DNA of 8,545 bases, taken from an uncultured Peptoniphilus sp. (GTDB taxonomy: Bacteria > Bacillota > Clostridia > Tissierellales > Peptoniphilaceae). The position numbers and the translations under genes were made by a program. The notes below the pieces were generated by a model. That model ran no database searches, was not told the origin of the DNA, and saw only the letters and a list, made by a program, of their open reading frames with translations. Where the stretch lies: the NCBI GenBank assembly GCA_947254665.1, contig CAMYEJ010000055.1, positions 1 to 8,545 on the forward strand, given 5' to 3'. Below, piece after piece: positions 8,092-8,545 of this stretch (the first letter of the stretch is position 1; every line of letters starts with the position of its first letter).

Positions 8092-8406
8092 CTATCCCTT
8101 CAATATAAATTTTTTAAATGCTTCTTCTACCAGTTCATCTTTTTGAAGTTTAAAATTTTCATCAATCTTTGAAAGTTCATTTTGAATTTCGTCTTTTCTC
8201 TTCTTCACTTCTTCATCAGCAGATGCCATGATTTCAGAAAATTTAAGAGAAGCTTCGTCTTTTGCTTCCTTTGTAACTTCACTTTCCATTTGAGAGAGTT
8301 TCCTTTGAAGATCTTCTTTCATGGAATTTATCTTTTCATCGGTTTCTTCCATGACAGTCTTGGTCCTCTCTTCTATGTCTAATATGCTGTTAATAGTATC
8401 TTTCAT
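8092..8406 (-). CDS. V-type ATPase coiled-coil stalk subunit (H/G type)
   Basis: The 104-residue product is very rich in Lys, Glu, Asp and Met. It has no membrane segment and reads as one long heptad-like helix over about residues 8-100. This matches the small peripheral-stalk subunit called H in archaea, G in Thermus and NtpF in Enterococcus, which pairs with subunit E to tether the A3B3 head to the membrane stator I. Sequence conservation in this family is low, so the call rests mainly on length, coiled-coil character and place. It is the first gene of the operon, where ntpF in Enterococcus and the G gene in Thermus also sit. The ATG at 8406 is preceded by GAGGG 6 bases away. The stop codon TAG lies 2 nt before the ATG of subunit C. 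No symbol is given because names for this subunit conflict between species. Confidence 0.8.
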   Translation of the reverse strand: MKDTINSILDIEERTKTVMEETDEKINSMKEDLQRKLSQMESEVTKEAKDEASLKFSEIMASADEEVKKRKDEIQNELSKIDENFKLQKDELVEEAFKKFILKG

Positions 8407-8428
8407 ACCATTCCCTCTTTCCTATAAT

Positions 8429-8457
8429 AATATACTCCTAATATTTAATATATACAA
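8429..8457 (-). promoter_or_regulatory. Candidate sigma-A-type promoter for the V-ATPase operon
   Basis: Read on the minus strand, a -35-like TTGTAT (8457-8452) is followed after exactly 17 bases by a -10-like TATATT (8434-8429). The predicted start of transcription, about 7 bases further on, would leave a leader of only some 16 nt that contains the ribosome binding site GAGGG (8417-8413) of the first gene. It is the best-spaced pair I found upstream of the operon. Both hexamers are imperfect and the region is so AT-rich that chance matches are likely. An alternative with a perfect TATAAT lies further upstream at 8491-8486. Confidence 0.45.
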
Positions 8458-8462
8458 GGAAT

Positions 8463-8487
8463 ATCTTACTGTAATTTTCAGTAATAT
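8463..8487. repeat. Inverted repeat upstream of the operon (possible operator)
   Basis: The arms TTACTG (8466-8471) and CAGTAA (8479-8484) are perfect reverse complements separated by 7 bases. One mismatch outward, two further pairs match (AT at 8463-8464 with AT at 8486-8487), giving 8 of 9 paired positions. It sits between the candidate promoter (8429-8457) and the alternative TATAAT. It could be an operator or a weak hairpin. It is not a convincing terminator, because the stem is short and low in GC. Function unknown. Confidence 0.35.
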
Positions 8488-8491
8488 TATA
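8486..8491 (-). promoter_or_regulatory. Alternative -10 box (TATAAT), no clear -35
   Basis: A perfect TATAAT -10 consensus is present on the minus strand. The bases 17 positions upstream of it are a run of A, so there is no convincing -35 element. If used, it would give a leader of about 70 nt that includes the inverted repeat at 8463-8487. It may also be a chance match, since the whole 8420-8545 stretch is almost entirely A and T. Confidence 0.2.
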
Positions 8492-8545
8492 TTTTTATTG
8501 TACCCATTTTTTTATTTCTATTAATAATAAATATTAAAATAAATA

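Noticed and set aside
8403..8411. Tiny reading frame ATG-GTA-TGA overlapping the H/G start codon
   Set aside because: The GAGGG site is only about one base from this ATG but well placed for the ATG at 8406, so a leader peptide is unlikely.
8463..8487. Rho-independent terminator of an upstream gene
   Set aside because: The stem is only 6 perfect pairs with two G-C pairs, and neither strand has a clean T-run right after it.
8321..8524. Plus-strand open frame of 67 codons reaching into the leader region
   Set aside because: Most of it is opposite the H/G gene and the rest is AT-rich leader. The hydrophobic, Phe/Ile-rich product is what such DNA gives by chance.
1..8545. CRISPR arrays, tRNA or rRNA genes, insertion sequences, phage or defence genes
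   Set aside because: No direct repeats, cloverleaf sequence, transposase-like product or terminal repeats were seen. The nine ATPase genes fill the window apart from about 139 bases of leader.

Overview
The window holds one nearly complete operon for a bacterial V-type (A/V-type) rotary ATPase. All nine genes lie on the minus strand, so transcription runs from high to low coordinates. Subunits A, B, D, I, K, F and C are recognisable by family motifs. E and the short coiled-coil stalk subunit (H/G) are identified from size, sequence character and position. The DNA is AT-rich, Arg and Ile codons are often AGA and ATA, and Shine-Dalgarno sites are strong. Several motifs (P-loop GGFGTGKT in A, AEGIAIYGL in K) look like those of anaerobic Firmicutes. 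A low-GC anaerobe of the Clostridia/Tissierellia type (a Peptoniphilus- or Anaerococcus-like relative) is my best guess, but it is an inference.

Layout in transcription order: an AT-rich leader with a candidate promoter and an inverted repeat (8545-8407); H/G peripheral-stalk coiled coil (8406-8092); C/d rotor adaptor (8089-7058); I/a membrane stator (7067-5136); K/c proteolipid (5136-4717); F rotor tip (4717-4412); E peripheral stalk (4401-3793); catalytic A (3784-2015); non-catalytic B (2014-575); and D central shaft (558 to the window edge, 3' end missing). Junctions are very tight: gaps of 2, 10, 8, 0 and 16 nt and overlaps of 10, 1 and 1 nt. This implies one mRNA with translational coupling. 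No gene is broken inside the window, and there is no room for another gene.

Together the genes supply the A3B3 head, the D-F-C axle, E plus H/G peripheral stalks, the I stator and the K ring. Such a machine couples ATP hydrolysis or synthesis to H+ or Na+ movement across the cytoplasmic membrane.

This is a known type of machine, and I see no new system in the window. The points that merit a second look are: a gene order (H-C-I-K-F-E-A-B-D) that differs from the Enterococcus and Thermus operons; a K subunit with a long hydrophobic N-terminal extension ending in a signal-peptidase-like site; the lack in K of the Gln that helps bind Na+ in Enterococcus; and TTG start codons on A and I.
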